Origin: Deltaproteobacteria bacterium
Lineage (GTDB): Bacteria; Desulfobacterota; Desulfobacteria; Desulfobacterales; JAFDCJ01
DNA length: 6,208 bases
Assembly (NCBI GenBank): GCA_024277475.1
Contig: JAJRVC010000625.1
Span: 1 to 6,208, forward strand
Direction of reading: 5' to 3'
Position 1 is the stretch's first letter, and the number at the start of each line of letters is the position of its first letter. Position numbers and translations under genes: made by a program. Below, in pieces: positions 1 through 5,930 of the stretch. The notes beneath the pieces were generated by a model, which had not been told where the DNA came from, did not search any database, and saw nothing but the letters and a program-made list of their open reading frames with translations.

Positions 1-2206
1 CCTTTGTCGGCACAACATCGTCAAGTGCGCTGGACAAATCATTATCATAATAGTACATGGCCACATCGGCCAGGGTATTGGAATAGGTATCTTCATAGGG
101 GTCACCCTGGTTGGAATCCGCGTTGCCCACGCTGGGATCGCTGCCGTTCCAGTATCCGTCCGTCATGACGATGGCATAGGCCTTCTGGCAGGCCCCGCCG
201 TTGATCGAATCGGCAAATGGAGAGCTACCCAGATTGCCGTTGGAACCATCATCCTGGTGATAATATTTACCTACATTTTCCAGCGCAAGTCTCAAGGGAG
301 TACTGTCATGGGAGTCCATGCTGTAAAGTTGATCCAGCAGGGTATAAGTATCGTCCACGTTAACCGTGGCACCGCCCGTTTGTTCAAACATGACGGCATC
401 GGCACTCGTGCTGCTTTGAGTACTCAGCCCGTCCCGGGTTACGGTCACGTTTCCGGATGTGCCGGCATCAAAATTATAAGTGCCGAGGAGTATCCACTGG
501 CCGGTGTCCTGCTGCTGGTTGACACGCACTGAATCGGACCCGCCGGCATAATTAACGGTATACAGAGCATTGGTGTCGCGTGTGCTCCAGTAGCACCACC
601 AGGCATAAACATTATAGGTACCGGTAGCGGGAAGGTCAGGCGTCCAGGTGGCGGTAGCGCCCACCTGAGTAGTGTAATAGGAACTTCCGTCATATTCATT
701 TGATGCACCGGACTCATACCAGGTTCCGGTTCTGGTAAAACTGGCGTCCTGGTTGTCAACAATTTCACTGGCCGCCATGTCCAGTTTTATGGGCAGCACC
801 GGTTGGCGCACATCGGGGTTTATGGAATAAAGACCGATGCTGACGCGTTCGAGACTGTTGATGGCGTTGGACACAACTGCTTTGGCGGTCAACTCCCGTC
901 GTCGGAAGTACTGGTACCAGTTGGCAAAATTCTGCAGATCCTCCGCATCGGTTCTGTATCTTAAGGGAGTTCCGTTTTCATCATATAATTGAGGTTTGAT
1001 GAGGTCCTGCTCGGCTGTATCGGTGACCTCAATCAATTCTCCGTCTTCAACGATGTCGTTGCCGTCCGTTCTATCAATCACAAAATATTCGCGGGTGTCC
1101 AAAATATTATCGGCATCACTGTCGACAAAGTTAACCAGATATACGTTCTCGCCGCTGTCCAACTCGCCATCACCATCGGCGTCATTCCAGGTGTAGTAAT
1201 GGGCGTTTTTAATGCTCACAGTGGCCGCAGTCGACGCATTAGGGTCGACAAACTTAACCGCATCGGCGCCGTAATCACAGCAGTCGTCGTCGATTCTCAA
1301 CGCTTCCAGCCTAACATAATCCGAACCATCCGCTGCAAATGCATACTCACCCAGCAGGACCCACTGATCACCCAGACCCTCATCCGTATGGTGACTGATG
1401 CCGCTGACGGTGGCTGTGCCGCCGTCGTACCCGATGGTGTAAGTGACGTTTTTAGAGCGAGAGTCAAGGTTTCGAAACCAGACATATACCTTGTAATTGC
1501 CTGCTTTCGGCAGTGTCGGCGTCCATTGGGCCCAGACACCAGGGTCCGGATCGGGCAGGATTTCATTATAACGGTAGTTACTCCCGATGTTGTTTGTATA
1601 GCTAGAAGTTCCCCAATGGCTCTCATCATTTACTGAAAAGCCGGCATCGGTGTTGTCCACGATCACTTCGCCGTCGTAACCTGCAACCGAATGATACTCG
1701 GCCGTCAGATCAAACGTGGGAGTTGCATTGGCCGGATTGGACCTGGGATTGCTGATGTCGGCGTCCACAAGCAAATTGTTGTCGGTTTGCGGCCAGGGCA
1801 AATAGACCGTATCGGGGTCATAAAATACCTTATTATATCCCGACCACTGGGATTTCCATTTGGCCCGGTTGGCCCCCGTCAGTATGGTACCATTGCTGCT
1901 GGACGTATCATAATTATTATCCCCGGGATCGTCGAACAGATACTCGATGTTGCCTTCAAATTTTCCATCGGTACCTTCGGTTAGAAACTCCCAGTCCATG
2001 CTGCCTGAATTGTCCAGCACAAACATAAGGTTGGCGGCTGCCGATTGAACCTGGGTCTCCATGGGTTCGTCACTGATATCGACTGCGCGGGCCGTGTTGC
2101 TATGACACAGGAGCAGGGCAGTAAAAAGAGTCAGGGTTGCTTTTGCGATGATATGTTTTTTGCCTTTTAAAACAACAAACCAGCCTATATATTTTTTCAA
2201 CGACAT
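1..2206 (-). CDS. pilY1: PilY1-type pilus tip protein with interrupted VWA domain (N-terminal 735 residues; C-terminus outside window)
   Basis: I translated this frame in full: 735 codons without a stop, running off the window at base 1. It begins with a basic n-region and a signal peptide (hydrophobic residues ~23-33, likely SPase I cut after ARA, residue 41). The VWA domain starts near residue 55. Its MIDAS is complete: D65-x-S67-x-S69 (DNSGS), T636 (STPLRLAL) and D683 (IVMTDGYWNG). Other PilY1 hallmarks are YDPDTVYLPW (129-138), LQNFANWYQYFRRRELTAKA (424-443) and TLADVAMYYYDNDL (711-724). Two golvesin/xanthan-lyase C-terminal-like domains (about 181-321 and 482-608) and two EF-hand-type loops (342-353, 362-373) interrupt it. 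The C-terminal beta-propeller expected for PilY1 would lie outside the window. In known systems PilY1 works at the pilus tip with the minor pilins in adhesion, surface sensing and retraction control. An AAGGAG ribosome site (2214-2219) supports the start, 15 bases after pilX. Confidence 0.93.
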   Translation of the reverse strand, partial: MSLKKYIGWFVVLKGKKHIIAKATLTLFTALLLCHSNTARAVDISDEPMETQVQSAAANLMFVLDNSGSMDWEFLTEGTDGKFEGNIEYLFDDPGDNNYDTSSSNGTILTGANRAKWKSQWSGYNKVFYDPDTVYLPWPQTDNNLLVDADISNPRSNPANATPTFDLTAEYHSVAGYDGEVIVDNTDAGFSVNDESHWGTSSYTNNIGSNYRYNEILPDPDPGVWAQWTPTLPKAGNYKVYVWFRNLDSRSKNVTYTIGYDGGTATVSGISHHTDEGLGDQWVLLGEYAFAADGSDYVRLEALRIDDDCCDYGADAVKFVDPNASTAATVSIKNAHYYTWNDADGDGELDSGENVYLVNFVDSDADNILDTREYFVIDRTDGNDIVEDGELIEVTDTAEQDLIKPQLYDENGTPLRYRTDAEDLQNFANWYQYFRRRELTAKAVVSNAINSLERVSIGLYSINPDVRQPVLPIKLDMAASEIVDNQDASFTRTGTWYESGASNEYDGSSYYTTQVGATATWTPDLPATGTYNVYAWWCYWSTRDTNALYTVNYAGGSDSVRVNQQQDTGQWILLGTYNFDAGTSGNVTVTRDGLSTQSSTSADAVMFEQTGGATVNVDDTYTLLDQLYSMDSHDSTPLRLALENVGKYYHQDDGSNGNLGSSPFADSINGGACQKAYAIVMTDGYWNGSDPSVGNADSNQGDPYEDTYSNTLADVAMYYYDNDLSSALDDVVPTK

Positions 2207-2221
2207 GAGTAAACTCCTTTT

Positions 2222-2725
2222 CTAAAATCGTTCTCTATATCCGATTTGAATAAACACCCGCCCATTATTGCGGTTGCCGAGTCCAAAGACAGCAAAGTCA
2301 TGGGCGCTTGTTTCGGAGGAAATATCCAGGGATCCTCCGTCGGGTATTCCGACATCGACCACCGATAGGCTCGCATTCGGATCAGTCGATGATACCAGTG
2401 CCGTATCATCACCGTCAGCCCCGTCATCGTCCCAATTGTCGATGTCGGCCATGTCGATGGTATTGAGCCACACCGGAGTTCTTCGTTCAAGCAGGAAAGG
2501 GTCGGATCTGGATACGTTCCAGATCCTCTGAATCGCCTCCTGGGCGGCAGCTTCAGCCAGATACAAGTTCTGTTTATAAATTCCGTCGTTGCGGACAATC
2601 TGCAGTTCAACCGTGGTCGTGTTGGAAGACGATACCCCGATGATCGTAACGACCATTAAAATCATCAGCGCAATCACGATGGCAGAGCCTTCTTCATTTT
2701 TAAGCGATAAAAAATTCTTGAACAT
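2222..2725 (-). CDS. pilX: PilX-type minor pilin
   Basis: This 167-residue protein begins MFKNFLSLKNEEGSAIVIAL. It has a short basic leader, a probable prepilin cleavage after G13, a hydrophobic helix (about 14-34), then SSSNTTTVELQIVRND and YLAEAAAQEAIQRI, the typical PilX N-terminal layout. Mature position +5 is Ile18, not the usual Glu; loss of E5 is known in GspK-type tip pseudopilins. An acidic stretch (91-107, DMADIDNWDDDGADGDD) could bind metal. The frame is open 38 codons further upstream, but that part overlaps the end of pilV and does not look like a leader, whereas ATG 2725 has a good ribosome site. By family knowledge PilX links the minor-pilin complex to PilY1, and it directly precedes pilY1 here. 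PilX proteins diverge strongly, so the exact subtype is less certain than the operon context. Confidence 0.88.
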   Translation of the reverse strand: MFKNFLSLKNEEGSAIVIALMILMVVTIIGVSSSNTTTVELQIVRNDGIYKQNLYLAEAAAQEAIQRIWNVSRSDPFLLERRTPVWLNTIDMADIDNWDDDGADGDDTALVSSTDPNASLSVVDVGIPDGGSLDISSETSAHDFAVFGLGNRNNGRVFIQIGYRERF

Positions 2726-2734
2726 GGATTTTTT

Positions 2735-2740
2735 CCTTTC
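2735..2740 (-). promoter_or_regulatory. Ribosome-binding site that sets the pilX start
   Basis: GAAAGG on the minus strand sits 9 bases before ATG 2725. No comparable site precedes the longer in-frame ATG at 2839, which lies inside pilV. This fixes the short, leader-first form of PilX. Confidence 0.65.
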
Positions 2741-2763
2741 AATCACATTTATCCGTGAACAGA

Positions 2764-3273
2764 TTAACTCGCGGTTGCATTCCGAGCTCTGACGGTGTTC
2801 AGAGTGAGACTTTTTTGTCTTCCCAGAGGTGTTCGCCAAGTTACCGTGACGCTGATGCTTTTGGTATTTGCAGGGGGTGGTGGTGCGCCGGTGACACCGT
2901 CATTATCTGCAACGGTCCACATTATGCGAATGACCCCGTTTTCCCCGGCTTCATCTATTTGTCCGTCATAATCATTATCGATACCGTCCGATGTCTGGGT
3001 AAAATCGCCGTTCGCTTCCGAATGCGGTCCTGCATTTAAACCGGCATCGTTGTAGGGCAGACTCAGCAGCACTTCCATTCGATCCGAACACCATGTAAAC
3101 GCTCTGGTTGACCGGTTAGCGGTGTTATTGCCTTTGGTGGCACTGGTCTGCAGGGCGGCAACACTCAACATGCCGACAACAAAAATGACCATGGCAATCA
3201 TGATTTCTATGAGGGTGAAACCTTGGTTGCCGTTGCAGACCTTAAATTTTCGAACAAACTGTTTTTTAGACAT
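2764..3273 (-). CDS. pilV: PilV-type minor pilin
   Basis: This is a 169-residue type IV prepilin. The leader MSKKQFVRKFKVCNGNQG ends in G18, followed by FTLIE, so PilD should cut between G18 and F19, with the conserved Glu at +5 (E23). The hydrophobic helix (about 19-41, FTLIEIMIAMVIFVVGMLSV) is of the PilV/GspI kind, with the internal G-M-L-S-V-A-A-L-Q pattern and then WCSDRMEVLLSLPY. An Asp-rich loop at 96-108 (DGIDNDYDGQIDE) is a calcium-type motif. The C-terminal half ends in a SVTVTWRTPLGRQKSLTL strand typical of the family. Minor pilins of this class help prime pilus assembly at the inner membrane. The gene lies 16 bases after pilW and 38 before pilX. The frame is open for 82 more codons upstream, but those lie within pilW and lack a leader; the ATG at 3273 has GGAG 6 bases ahead. 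Confidence 0.92.
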   Translation of the reverse strand: MSKKQFVRKFKVCNGNQGFTLIEIMIAMVIFVVGMLSVAALQTSATKGNNTANRSTRAFTWCSDRMEVLLSLPYNDAGLNAGPHSEANGDFTQTSDGIDNDYDGQIDEAGENGVIRIMWTVADNDGVTGAPPPPANTKSISVTVTWRTPLGRQKSLTLNTVRARNATAS

Positions 3274-3279
3274 AGCTAT

Positions 3280-3283
3280 CTCC
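3280..3283 (-). promoter_or_regulatory. Ribosome-binding site that sets the pilV start
   Basis: GGAG on the minus strand lies 6 bases before ATG 3273, in the 16-base gap after pilW. It selects the start that gives a normal prepilin leader over the upstream in-frame ATG at 3519. Confidence 0.65.
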
Positions 3284-3289
3284 AGCAAA

Positions 3290-4015
3290 CTAATTTCGGC
3301 AATCAATTTCAGTGGTAACCTGTATCCGGCGAAAATCGTCATTCTGCGCCGGCAGGATGGTATCGCCGCCGAATCGATTGCGGTAGACTTTTCGGTCCGT
3401 ATGGTTGATGAACATGGCCGGAATGGTAGCACCCGATCTGGCAACAATGGATACCTGTACGGAGCCGATATCGACGATCTGTCCAGCCGGAACCTGCCAC
3501 GGTGTAAGGGTTTTATCAATTAAAGGGGTCACCGGATTTACGGAGGTGTCAAAATATTCGAAATTGAGAGCATCGATGTTCCGGGCCACCACGTCCGTTC
3601 GGGTCGCGCCGGCGATATTAATAATTCTTACTAGATTACAGGGGGTTCCATCAGCGATGCCGTCTCCGTTGGCATCATTATCAAGCGCATAGGTGATGTT
3701 TTCGCCGTCACCGACAACACCATCCTCAACCGTATTATCACTCTGAAATTGAAGCCGTGCTCTATTCGCCGTCGCGATGGTAAACAGGCCGCTGTCCGTC
3801 GGATCGTAGCGTGCCATGCGGATATCTCTCTCCACAAAGCTCACCGCTGCTCGCACATTCTGCTGCATGGAAACTACCAGCCGCTCGGTATTATGGGTCG
3901 TCACCTGTTTATGGAAAAGTGCATAGATACTGGACAAAACAAGGCTTGATATTGCCATGGCTACCATCAACTCGATCAGGGTGAACCCTTTGTTGAATCT
4001 ATTCATTTTCATCAT
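3290..4015 (-). CDS. pilW: PilW-type minor pilin
   Basis: This is a 241-residue type IV prepilin of PilW/GspJ type. The leader MMKMNRFNKG is followed by FTLIELMVAM, so cleavage falls after G10 and E15 is the +5 Glu; the hydrophobic helix spans about 11-33. PilW-like features follow: QQNVRAAVSFVERDIRMARYDPTDSGLF (51-78, typical helix then 'YDP..sG' turn), ARLQFQSDN, ENITYALDND, NLVRI and VVARNIDALNFEYFD (142-156). An EF-hand/dockerin-like loop occurs at 114-122 (DANGDGIAD). C126 and C239 could pair in the periplasm. In known pili PilW is part of the tip priming complex with PilV, PilX and a FimU/FimT protein. The ribosome site is weak (GGG at 4028-4030, 12 bases away). ATGs at codons 1, 2 and 4 are all possible starts and change only the leader length. 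Confidence 0.91.
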   Translation of the reverse strand: MMKMNRFNKGFTLIELMVAMAISSLVLSSIYALFHKQVTTHNTERLVVSMQQNVRAAVSFVERDIRMARYDPTDSGLFTIATANRARLQFQSDNTVEDGVVGDGENITYALDNDANGDGIADGTPCNLVRIINIAGATRTDVVARNIDALNFEYFDTSVNPVTPLIDKTLTPWQVPAGQIVDIGSVQVSIVARSGATIPAMFINHTDRKVYRNRFGGDTILPAQNDDFRRIQVTTEIDCRN

Positions 4016-4064
4016 TTGATTTTTTTTCCCGTGTTTGCGTTAAAAAAGGCCGCGGCGGTTATGG

Positions 4065-4532
4065 CTATTGAACACTTGAACTGCCGCCCAAGGTCAGATT
4101 AATGGTTCGGGTTACGGTGCCGTTGGCAACGACAATATTGCCACTGGCATCAGGAAATCCACGGCGATTAAACTGAACTACGGTTCCTAATCCTGAATTC
4201 TGTAAATCAATTCCCGCTGGCATCCGACCGTCTTTAACAGTCGCTTCGCCCGCCTCCTGGGTCCCGTTGCCGGCATTGGCTCCCGCGCCGTTGTCTACAA
4301 ACGCTGTATAGCGATCATTGACAAAATCAAAAGCCACTGACACAATATCGTTCTCCCTGATGGCCCTGAGTTTTGCCTGCTGCAAGGTTGAAAGAACCTC
4401 GTCCGCGGCACTGCGCATCCTATATCTCGGCAGCCAACTGAGAAATCCAGGGATTGCCATACTGGCTAAAATGGACATGATCGCAACCACCACCATCAAC
4501 TCTAAAAATGTTATACCCGAATCGTTTCGCAT
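4065..4532 (-). CDS. fimT: FimT/FimU/GspH-type minor pilin, first gene of the pilus operon
   Basis: This 155-residue prepilin has a very short leader, MRNDSG, followed by ITFLELMVVVAIMSILASMA. Cleavage is expected after G6; mature +5 is E11. After the helix come PGFLSWLPRYRMRSAADEVLSTLQQAKLRAIREND (28-62) and VSVAFDFVNDRYTAFVDNG, the standard GspH/FimT fold start. A Gly/Asn-rich loop (80-96), QFNRRGFPDASGNIV (120-134) and RTINLTLGG (142-150) follow, matching the family's C-terminal half. GspH/FimU/FimT proteins bridge the pilus tip complex and the major pilin; I cannot tell FimT from FimU by sequence alone. AGGAG (4542-4546) lies 9 bases before the ATG, and a sigma-54-type promoter lies just ahead of that. 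No terminator is visible before pilW, 49 bases on. Confidence 0.92.
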   Translation of the reverse strand: MRNDSGITFLELMVVVAIMSILASMAIPGFLSWLPRYRMRSAADEVLSTLQQAKLRAIRENDIVSVAFDFVNDRYTAFVDNGAGANAGNGTQEAGEATVKDGRMPAGIDLQNSGLGTVVQFNRRGFPDASGNIVVANGTVTRTINLTLGGSSSVQ

Positions 4533-4572
4533 CTTTTAAATCTCCTAACCGAGGTGTTTTTGTATGACTCAC

Positions 4573-4588
4573 AGCAAATCATGTACCA
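4573..4588 (-). promoter_or_regulatory. Sigma-54 (RpoN) -24/-12 promoter of the pilus operon
   Basis: On the minus strand the sequence is TGGTACATGATTTGCT. It matches the RpoN consensus TGGCACRNNNNTTGCW at every fixed base except one, and the invariant GG and GC are exactly 10 bases apart. Transcription would start near 4562, giving a leader of about 30 bases that contains the AGGAG site of fimT. Sigma-54 needs an enhancer-binding activator; PilR controls pilus genes this way in other bacteria. No regulator gene lies in the window, so PilR is inference. Confidence 0.75.
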
Positions 4589-4754
4589 GTGATAGCTATT
4601 TAAGATAAATTTGTTCTGAAAAACCGTTCAAATTCAATATTAAATGTTTATATTTATCTGATATTATTATAATAAGATATATTCAGTACAGTACGATGTA
4701 TTTTATGAATTTTCACATAAAAGCCTTGTTAATTTAACCGCCAAGCATGAATAG

Positions 4755-4773
4755 CTATTAAATTTTTTAATAG
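4755..4773. repeat. AT-rich inverted repeat, 8-bp arms
   Basis: CTATTAAA and TTTAATAG form a perfect 8-bp inverted repeat around three T bases. It is about 190 bases upstream of the predicted transcription start of the pilus operon, so it could be an activator or bend site. It could equally be chance in AT-rich DNA. Confidence 0.35.
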
Positions 4774-4950
4774 TGGTATTAAGTTTTTTAAGCGGGATAT
4801 CACTTCGTTGCCCTTGCGCAACTAGTAGGCTATAGTCTTGGTTGGGAATTCTTTACCCTCCAGGCGGATCTTTGACGTTTTGTGCAAAAAAACATTTTCC
4901 GGGTTATCCGGGTAAGTTAATCCGGAATGACTTTGTAAAAAACGGGGTTA

Positions 4951-5031
4951 GAATGTTTTTACCATTCCATCCCGGGCTTTGCTAAACGGGGTAGAATCCG
5001 ATGGGATTTTTTAGCGGAGTGGAAAGTATTC
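4951..5031. repeat. Long imperfect hairpin, about 27 base pairs in 81 bases
   Basis: As + strand RNA, 4951-4960 pairs with 5022-5031 and 4963-4968 with 5016-5021 (16 pairs including wobbles, with a 2-base bulge). Inside, 4981-4986 (GCTAAA) pairs with 5010-5015 (TTTAGC), and 4995-4999 (AATCC) with 5004-5008 (GGATT) around a four-base loop. The wobbles suggest an RNA on the + strand if it is real. I do not recognise a known family. Confidence 0.35.
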
Positions 5032-5068
5032 AAGTTCCGGATTTTGTGAATTTAGGGACAGGGCTGAA

Positions 5069-5088
5069 CACTGTGGTTGACCACAGTG
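5069..5088. repeat. Perfect hairpin with 8-bp stem
   Basis: CACTGTGG, loop TTGA, CCACAGTG. The stem is perfect and GC-rich enough to be stable. Neither strand continues into a T-run, so it is not a standard intrinsic terminator. It could be a protein-binding palindrome or part of a structured RNA. Confidence 0.5.
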
Positions 5089-5117
5089 CCGGGAAGAGGG
5101 GGCTGAAATCGGTGCCT

Positions 5118-5147
5118 GCAAGCTTGCGAAAACCATAGGCATGCCTA
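5118..5147. repeat. Pair of neighbouring perfect palindromes
   Basis: GCAAGCTTGC (5118-5127) and TAGGCATGCCTA (5136-5147) are perfect 10- and 12-base palindromes with centres 19 bases apart, close to two helical turns. They lie downstream of amrA and far upstream of the pilus promoter. Their role is unknown; paired operator sites or RNA structure are both possible. Confidence 0.4.
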
Positions 5148-5259
5148 AAAACATGCTGTTGATTTTAGAAATAGTGGATTAAGATCTCACGAATGGTCAG
5201 AAACCGGGTGACCCACGGCGGAAATGCCCGTTGCGAGGACCAGCCGAATTATAACACGA

Positions 5260-5862
5260 TCAAAGTCCTTCTTCAAAATATTGGACCTGGTAGGTCAAGA
5301 CTTCCAGTTCGCAGCTCTTCCAGGCATCGGCGGGTAGCCCTGCTTTCAGGCACAAATGGCTGAGAAACCCTTCAGGTCGGGGCAACTGCTCCCACACCTG
5401 GGGTAAAAAGGTGGCGCTGGTATGGCCTTTGCGGATAATGACACCATCCACATTGACGCGAAGTTTTTGAATCAGTTCGCTCGTATCCCGATACTCCAGG
5501 GGCAGGGGTTCGGTCAAAATGCTCACTTCAATCTCGGTTCGATCCAATTCAGCGACGGATAGGGGAGAAAAGCGCGGATCATGAAAGGCCGCATTAACGG
5601 CATTTCGTTTTACACCGTCCAGGACGGATTCCGTGGACGTCAGATTACCGATACATCCCCGCAATTGTCCCTGAATCTTAAGCGTGACAAATGTACCGTA
5701 ATGTGCCTGGAAGTTGGCGTCCTGAAAGAACGTGGCAAGCGTATCCGATTCGGTCCCGGGTGATTCGCCGGCCAGCTTTTTCAGAATGGTTTTACGGGCC
5801 AGTTTAACCAACAACTGCCCCTGTTTCTCAGTGAAACGTACACTGGAATCGGTTCTCTCCAT
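5260..5862 (-). CDS. amrA: AMMECR1-domain protein (AmmeMemoRadiSam system protein A)
   Basis: This is a 200-residue protein with a full AMMECR1 domain, close to the usual length for bacterial members. Signature segments in order are GTFVTLKIQGQLRGCIGNL (56-74, containing the invariant LRGCIG), NAAFHDPRFSPLSVAEL (90-106), IEVSILTEPLPL (111-122), VDGVIIRKGHTSATFLPQVW (138-157), the segment FLSHLCLKAGLP (166-177), and a short C-terminal strand. Cys70 in LRGCIG is present. In many bacteria and archaea this family occurs with a Memo-family protein and a radical SAM enzyme (AmmeMemoRadiSam system), but the chemistry is not established to my knowledge. No Memo or radical SAM gene is visible here, so partners would be outside the window. 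AGGGGA (5870-5875) lies 7 bases before the ATG, and a sigma-70 promoter precedes it. The pilus operon begins about 730 bases downstream, and a functional link is not evident. Confidence 0.95.
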   Translation of the reverse strand: MERTDSSVRFTEKQGQLLVKLARKTILKKLAGESPGTESDTLATFFQDANFQAHYGTFVTLKIQGQLRGCIGNLTSTESVLDGVKRNAVNAAFHDPRFSPLSVAELDRTEIEVSILTEPLPLEYRDTSELIQKLRVNVDGVIIRKGHTSATFLPQVWEQLPRPEGFLSHLCLKAGLPADAWKSCELEVLTYQVQYFEEGL

Positions 5863-5930
5863 AGGTAGATCCCCTAAAACAATGACAGGTTCGCTCAGGC
5901 AATGCCGGTAGGTTTGCGGTGAACTATTAC

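Larger units (their letters stand above)
4589..5259. other. Long non-coding region upstream of the pilus operon
   Basis: I see no gene, tRNA or rRNA in this stretch. The operon-proximal part (about 4600-4800) is very AT-rich, as expected for bendable DNA between a sigma-54 promoter and distant activator sites. It holds the palindrome ATAGCTAT twice (4592-4599, directly beside the -24 element, and 4751-4758), an all-AT 12-base palindrome (4664-4675), the odd palindrome GTACAGTAC (4685-4693) and an 8-bp inverted repeat (4755-4773). The distal part (about 4850-5250) is GC-richer, with direct repeats, an 81-base imperfect hairpin and three strong palindromes. No intrinsic terminator with a T-run is visible after amrA. 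Confidence 0.6.

Noticed and set aside
445..768. A second minus-strand frame opposite the second golvesin-like domain of pilY1, and similar ones at 1297-1629 and 2197-2610.
   Set aside because: They are other-frame shadows, Pro/Met/Arg-rich with no motifs. The pilY1 and pilX frames are continuous through them, so no frameshift is needed.
989..1636. Open frame of 215 codons on the + strand.
   Set aside because: It lies wholly inside pilY1, whose minus-strand frame has clear family motifs throughout. It has no ribosome site and resembles no family, so it is a shadow of the biased codon use of pilY1.
2103..2105. Possible lipoprotein cysteine (C34) in the PilY1 signal peptide.
   Set aside because: The preceding residues are L-L-L, so the -1 position is not Gly, Ala or Ser. 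A normal signal-peptidase I site, ARA at 39-41, follows.
4042..4058. GC-rich run followed by six T bases on the minus strand, between fimT and pilW, like a terminator.
   Set aside because: Only a 3-bp stem can form, too weak for an intrinsic terminator, and the downstream genes depend on read-through.
4600..4680. Possible sigma-70 promoter (TTGAAC with TATCTT) and IHF-like site upstream of fimT.
   Set aside because: Spacing is 19 bases and the IHF match has a mismatch in the core. In DNA this AT-rich such partial matches are expected by chance.
5069..5088. The strong 8-bp hairpin considered as the terminator of amrA.
   Set aside because: No T-run follows it on either strand, and it is about 170 bases past the amrA stop.
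5111..5147. Resemblance to a GEMM (cyclic dinucleotide) riboswitch because of a GCGAAAACCATAGGC stretch.
   Set aside because: It is on the + strand, pointing away from the pilus operon. The first conserved half and the helix between the halves are missing.
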